A stretch of 10,667 bases of DNA from assembly GCA_011682715.1 (NCBI GenBank), contig JAACEC010000019.1, positions 1 to 10,667 on the forward strand, written 5' to 3'. Below the pieces are notes generated by a model. It had not been told where the DNA came from, made no database searches, and saw only the letters and a program-made list of their open reading frames with translations. Positions 7,076-10,667 of the stretch are shown in pieces (the first letter of the stretch is position 1; the number at the start of each line of letters is the position of its first letter). The stretch comes from Pseudomonadota bacterium (GTDB lineage Bacteria; Hydrothermota; 32-111; QNBC01). The position numbers were made by a program, and so were the translations under genes.

Positions 7076-8061
7076 TTGTTACCTCCTTTAACTATCTCCG
7101 ATTTGCTCCCAAGATCTATACTCTCCGGGGTTCCTATGTATTTCGATTCGTCTCCCAAAATGGATAAACTTAAATTCACATTCTTAATTTCCGCTGCGGA
7201 ACCGATAATTGAATTGTTTATAATGGAATTTTTAATAACCGAATCTCTATCAACAGATACATAAGGTCCCACTATTGAATTTTCGATTACTGCAGATTCG
7301 TCAATGTAAACCGGTTCTATGATCTTGCTGTTTTTGTAATCCTTATGATTATTGAAACGTTTTATGTAATATTTTTGTGTTTCGAGAAGTTTATTACGAT
7401 TCCCGCAATCGAACCATTTGTCTATTCTGAACGTTTTTAGTCTTTTTCCCGTCTTTACGTAGTGGTTAAGAGCATCTGTAATCTGAAACTCTCCGGCGGT
7501 TTTAATATTATTATTGAGAATAAACTCTATGTTCCTGAACAACTCAAACGCCGATTTGAAATAATAGATTCCGACAATAGCGAGATTCGATTTTGACTCT
7601 TTCGGTTTTTCAATCAAATCGGTAACATAATCACCGTCCGTGTAAACGATACCGAATTTTGAAGGGTCGCTAACCTCATGTACACAAACAAATGATTCAT
7701 CCTGCTCTTTCATCTCATCAACTTTCACATCAAAAAGCGTATCGCTTAAAACAATCAGTATATCCTCGTCTTTTGGAAATTTTTCCTTAACGAGATACAC
7801 AGCATCGGCTAGTCCCTTTTGTTCCTTCTGTTCAACAAAAGAAAGTTTAGTTCCATTTATATTGCCATCAAAATAGTTTACGAACTGCTCTTTCAGATAA
7901 CCTACAATGAAGATATATTCCGATATATTCAAACTGTTTAAATTGGAGACTATATGCTCCAATATCGATTTACCAGCAAAACGGATAAGAGGTTTGGGAC
8001 GACTGAACGTATGGGGTCTTAACCTTGTCCCCTTTCCCGCTGCCGGTATTACAACCTTCAT
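7072..8061 (-). CDS. Sugar-1-phosphate nucleotidyltransferase with short left-handed beta-helix tail
   Basis: This 329-residue enzyme couples a sugar-1-phosphate to an NTP, giving an NDP-sugar and pyrophosphate. The GT-A-like domain opens with the nucleotide loop AAGKGTRLRPHT (7-18) and the RPKP lysine (21-24). It has SDTLF at 106-110, where Asp107 would bind metal, EKP at 151-153, GEFQITDAL at 190-198, and DKWFDCGN at 214-221. Residues of about 245-305 contain imperfect hexapeptide repeats of a left-handed beta helix, too few for a full GlmU acetyltransferase domain. The DTLF and DCGN features resemble nucleotidyltransferases of the FCB group and archaea, often annotated as glucose-1-phosphate thymidylyltransferase or mannose-1-phosphate guanylyltransferase. 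Sugar and base cannot be decided from sequence alone. It overlaps both neighbours by 4 nt (ATGA), and its last codons carry the metK ribosome site. Confidence 0.88.
   Translation of the reverse strand: MKVVIPAAGKGTRLRPHTFSRPKPLIRFAGKSILEHIVSNLNSLNISEYIFIVGYLKEQFVNYFDGNINGTKLSFVEQKEQKGLADAVYLVKEKFPKDEDILIVLSDTLFDVKVDEMKEQDESFVCVHEVSDPSKFGIVYTDGDYVTDLIEKPKESKSNLAIVGIYYFKSAFELFRNIEFILNNNIKTAGEFQITDALNHYVKTGKRLKTFRIDKWFDCGNRNKLLETQKYYIKRFNNHKDYKNSKIIEPVYIDESAVIENSIVGPYVSVDRDSVIKNSIINNSIIGSAAEIKNVNLSLSILGDESKYIGTPESIDLGSKSEIVKGGNK
7081..7089 (-). promoter_or_regulatory. Strong ribosome binding site of metK
   Basis: AAAGGAGGT on the minus strand, 5 nt before the metK ATG, is close to the full anti-Shine-Dalgarno complement. 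It lies inside the last codons of the upstream gene (Lys-Gly-Gly), so metK can initiate strongly without a separate leader. Confidence 0.85.
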
Positions 8062-9044
8062 TTTTTAGCCAATTCCTTTTTTAAATTTTCGATCTCTTCT
8101 ATATCTCCCGCCGCAACATCGCATTTAATTGCAGTTCGAACGGAAAGCAGATCAAGGAAAAAGATTAAAGAAATAACCTCTTCCGTAAAATTATCGGATT
8201 TTATTTCTACATTGTTCACATCCACTCCGTTTTCTTTAAGCATCTTTTCAATTATGCTCATACGGAGTTTGATTCTGTCGTTGTCATACTTCGATTTTAT
8301 AAATATCACGCTGGAAGGAAGTTTTGCAAGATGTTTGATTGACAAAATTTCATTGTGATTGCATTCCGAGAAAAATGCCGAATGAACAAACAGTTTGCTG
8401 TTTTCATTTAATTGAGCGGAGAATCTGAGTGTTACACCGTGAATATTGAAAGAACTGTAAAGAACTACCAATTTATCCTTAATTGCATTGGCCAAAATTT
8501 CACTTTTTTTGTTTAAGGAATCATTTTCTAAAATCAAACGTAATTTATCCGTTATTATATTTTTATCGTAATCATGTTTTTCTAAATATCGAAGCATATT
8601 TAAAACAAGCCCCAATGTATAAGGGAAAATAAGCCTCGGTTGATATCCTTCTTTCTGCTGTAAAATGGGGACCTCAGCCTTTTGAGCCAATTCCGTCAAT
8701 TTTCCTCCAGAGCTTATTACATACCTGTTCTTTAAATCCCCGGCTTCTTCGAAAGCGCTTAAAGTCTCTTCCGTATTGCCCGAATAACTCGAGAAGAGAT
8801 GAAGATCTCTATCTCGGAATTCCCCATCAAAATACCCGTAGCCATGATTGGTATATACGGGAATACCATTAGTGGAAAGGATGTCTTTTAACACTTCACC
8901 GCAAACACCGGATCCCCCCATTCCCGTGTAAAAAATCCTTTTCGGGGCAAAACTCAAGCGTTCGACATCTCTATTTAAACCTTCGAGAAAATCATCGGCA
9001 AACCGTTTCGTAATTTTTAGTATATCATCATTGGAAATTATCAT
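8058..9044 (-). CDS. Bifunctional phosphoglucose/phosphomannose isomerase-like SIS protein
   Basis: This 328-residue protein resembles the archaeal/bacterial bifunctional PGI/PMI family, which interconverts glucose-6-phosphate, mannose-6-phosphate and fructose-6-phosphate. Motifs in order: GMGGSGVCGEVL at 41-52, SSYSGNTEETL at 85-95, a second SIS loop SSGGKL at 111-116, QPRLIFPYTLG at 135-145, and ECNHNEI at 227-233 with the family's catalytic Glu/His environment. I chose ATG 9044 over an in-frame GTG at 9071 because AGGGAG stands 8 nt before it, while the GTG has no good site. The start then overlaps the ptsI end by 17 nt. The stop overlaps the next start by 4 nt (ATGA). Its place between a PTS component and a sugar nucleotidyltransferase fits a hexose-phosphate branch point. 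A single-activity isomerase is possible. Confidence 0.87.
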   Translation of the reverse strand: MIISNDDILKITKRFADDFLEGLNRDVERLSFAPKRIFYTGMGGSGVCGEVLKDILSTNGIPVYTNHGYGYFDGEFRDRDLHLFSSYSGNTEETLSAFEEAGDLKNRYVISSGGKLTELAQKAEVPILQQKEGYQPRLIFPYTLGLVLNMLRYLEKHDYDKNIITDKLRLILENDSLNKKSEILANAIKDKLVVLYSSFNIHGVTLRFSAQLNENSKLFVHSAFFSECNHNEILSIKHLAKLPSSVIFIKSKYDNDRIKLRMSIIEKMLKENGVDVNNVEIKSDNFTEEVISLIFFLDLLSVRTAIKCDVAAGDIEEIENLKKELAKK

Positions 9045-10667
9045 GTTTAGTTCTCCCTGAGTTAAAAACACTCTTCAGTGAAATAAATTTCCCTTCGATT
9101 TCTCTGTTTATATCTTTGCGAATCTCTTTACCGTTTTGGTGCTTTAAAGATTTGTTTGCAAGTATCTTCGCTTCCGACATCGAGAGATTTCTTATTATTT
9201 TCTTTGCAACGGGTATGCTGAGCGGGGACATACTGAGTTCATCCACACCGAGTCCTATCAAAACAGGGATTGCATACGGATCCCCTGCCATCTCCCCACA
9301 AATTCCTACCCAAATGTTGTTTTTATGGGCATTTTCAATGGTCATTTTGATCAATTTAAGAACTGACGGGTGTAACGAGTCATAGAGGTACGTTACCTTG
9401 TAATTCCCTCTGTCCACTGCCAGTGTATACTGTGTCAAGTCATTTGAACCTATTGAAAAGAAATCAACAATTTGTGCCAATTTATCACTCATAAGAGCTG
9501 CAGACGGGACTTCAATCATAATACCCACATCGACATAACGATCTTCGGGATAGTTCATACTTTCCTTAACTTCATCGATAATTTCTTTTGCCCTTATAAC
9601 CTCTTCCACATTGGAAACCATAGGTAGCATGATCTTCACTTCCCCGTCAAGAGAAGCTTTCAAGATCGCCGTAATCTGTTCCTTGAATATCAACTCTTTT
9701 TCAAGACAAATTCTGATCCCTCTCCAGCCTAAAAACGGATTCTCTTCTTTACCGTAGTATATGTCGTTTAACAATTTGTCCGCTCCAAGATCAATTGTTC
9801 TTATAATAACGGAATAGGGAGCCATTTTTTTAACAACGGTGCTGTAATTTCTGTACATCTCTTCAATTGTCGGGGGAAAACCCTTTTCGAGATATAAGAA
9901 TTCGGTCCTGTACAGTCCTATTCCCTTCGCTCCGTTATGCAAAGCTGTATCGACTTCTAAGGGCATTTCAATATTAGCGACGAGATCCAATTTTGCACCG
10001 TCTACGGTAACCGCCTCAAGGTCAACGATGCTCTTTAAATCATTAAGCTCATCAAGATAATCTTTTTGCTTTTTCTCAAATTGCCTTTTCGTTTTCTCCG
10101 ACGGGTTAAGAACGACAATTCCGTCTCTTCCGTCTATGATGGCATTCATATCCATTTTAGATTCATCGATTATCTCTTTCACCTGAATCACCATTGGAAT
10201 TCCAAGAGCCCTTGCAACAATAACCGTATGACTCGTTTTCCCTCCACCGGCAAGAATTATTCCGGCAATATTTTCCTGCGACATATTGAGCAATTCCGTA
10301 GTAGATAAATCGTTTGCAACCACTATCTTCCCCTTTGAATCCCTTATATTTGAGGTTAAAATACCCCCGAGTTTATCAATGACCCTCATTCCGACATCTT
10401 TAAAATCCATCGCCCTTTCTCTGAGATAGTTATTCGTAGTCTGTTTCTCTATATCAATAAGATATTGCTTTAATACAGCTCTGAATGCCATTTCTGCAGT
10501 CATTTTTTTTCCCTTAATCTGCTTATAAATCGCCTTATGCAACTCTTCGTCATCAAGGAAAAGTAACTGTGCATCCAAAATGGCACTGTAATCTGCTCCC
10601 AACATATCCCCTATATGTTTTCGTATCTTCTCAAGCTCCTCTTTTGCCTCATCAAATGCCTTTTGTA
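9028..10667 (-). CDS. ptsI: Phosphoenolpyruvate-protein phosphotransferase (PTS Enzyme I), 5' end off the window
   Basis: Enzyme I takes phosphate from PEP and passes it to HPr. The frame is open to the right edge: 545 residues are visible and about 30 are missing, judged against the usual 570-590. An ATG at 10605 is internal, because in-frame sequence upstream (KAFDEAKEELEKIRKHIGD) continues the helical HPr-binding region. The active-site histidine is in GGGKTSHTVIVAR, near 10218-10256. The PEP-binding barrel shows GIGLYRTEFLYLE, RTIDLGADK, NPFLGWRGIRI, GIMIEVPSAAL, SIGSNDLTQYTLAVDR and the catalytic-cysteine loop VGICGEMAGDP, then GVDELSMSP. The C-terminal tail of about 50 residues is lysine-rich and not conserved. 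The HPr gene (ptsH) would be expected just beyond the edge. No sugar permease is visible, so whether it serves sugar uptake or a regulatory PTS cannot be told. Confidence 0.97.
   Translation of the reverse strand, partial: QKAFDEAKEELEKIRKHIGDMLGADYSAILDAQLLFLDDEELHKAIYKQIKGKKMTAEMAFRAVLKQYLIDIEKQTTNNYLRERAMDFKDVGMRVIDKLGGILTSNIRDSKGKIVVANDLSTTELLNMSQENIAGIILAGGGKTSHTVIVARALGIPMVIQVKEIIDESKMDMNAIIDGRDGIVVLNPSEKTKRQFEKKQKDYLDELNDLKSIVDLEAVTVDGAKLDLVANIEMPLEVDTALHNGAKGIGLYRTEFLYLEKGFPPTIEEMYRNYSTVVKKMAPYSVIIRTIDLGADKLLNDIYYGKEENPFLGWRGIRICLEKELIFKEQITAILKASLDGEVKIMLPMVSNVEEVIRAKEIIDEVKESMNYPEDRYVDVGIMIEVPSAALMSDKLAQIVDFFSIGSNDLTQYTLAVDRGNYKVTYLYDSLHPSVLKLIKMTIENAHKNNIWVGICGEMAGDPYAIPVLIGLGVDELSMSPLSIPVAKKIIRNLSMSEAKILANKSLKHQNGKEIRKDINREIEGKFISLKSVFNSGRTKHDNFQ
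9053..9058 (-). promoter_or_regulatory. Ribosome binding site that decides the isomerase start
   Basis: AGGGAG on the minus strand, 8 nt before ATG 9044. The competing in-frame GTG at 9071 has no comparable site, so the shorter 328-residue product is preferred. Confidence 0.7.

Noticed and set aside
7060..7140. Possible SAM or SAH riboswitch before metK or ahcY
   Set aside because: metK overlaps the preceding gene by 4 nt and ahcY overlaps metK by 1 nt; upstream sequence is coding and shows no aptamer core.
7910..7931. Near-perfect 10-bp tandem repeat (gatatattcc / gatatattca)
   Set aside because: It lies within the nucleotidyltransferase reading frame, has only two copies, and is likely chance in AT-rich coding DNA.

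Overview
This is a bacterial chromosomal window, AT-rich (roughly 40 % GC by eye), with almost no non-coding DNA. Every gene I can support lies on the minus strand, so transcription runs from the right edge to the left edge. Adjacent genes overlap by 1-47 nt or are separated by 1-16 nt. The only real intergenic gap, 57 nt, lies between ahcY and a tRNA gene. Both end genes are cut by the window edges. The lineage cannot be fixed from this alone. The nucleotidyltransferase, the GlmM of the archaeal/FCB-like type and the short archaeal/Thermotoga-type AhcY together suggest an anaerobic, FCB-like or candidate-phylum bacterium rather than a proteobacterium or a classic firmicute. That placement is inference.

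Layout in transcription order. Right block (10667 to 4680): ptsI (PTS Enzyme I, 5' end off the window), a bifunctional phosphoglucose/phosphomannose isomerase-like SIS protein, a sugar-1-phosphate nucleotidyltransferase with a short hexapeptide tail, metK and ahcY. All four junctions are stop/start overlaps (17, 4, 4 and 1 nt), so this looks like one operon. Middle: a sigma70-type promoter (TTGACA, 17 nt, TATTAC) points into a tRNA-Thr(CGU) gene. The tRNA is followed after only 16 nt by glmM, and glmM overlaps glmS by 1 nt. Left block: a small secreted protein of unknown function whose start is buried in the end of glmS; then a 45-codon membrane miniprotein ending in a CxxC motif (651..788); then the first 214 codons of a membrane-bound 4Fe-4S 'polyferredoxin' (1..642) that runs off the left edge.

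How the genes fit together. PtsI, the hexose-phosphate isomerase, GlmM, GlmS and the nucleotidyltransferase all touch the hexose-6-phosphate pool and lead to activated sugars for the cell envelope. MetK and AhcY make S-adenosylmethionine and clear S-adenosylhomocysteine, the two sides of the methylation cycle. The left trio looks like a membrane redox module: the CxxC miniprotein resembles the CD1871A family and sits directly before the Fe-S membrane protein. This trio is the least understood and most interesting part of the window. The core genes are ordinary housekeeping genes.
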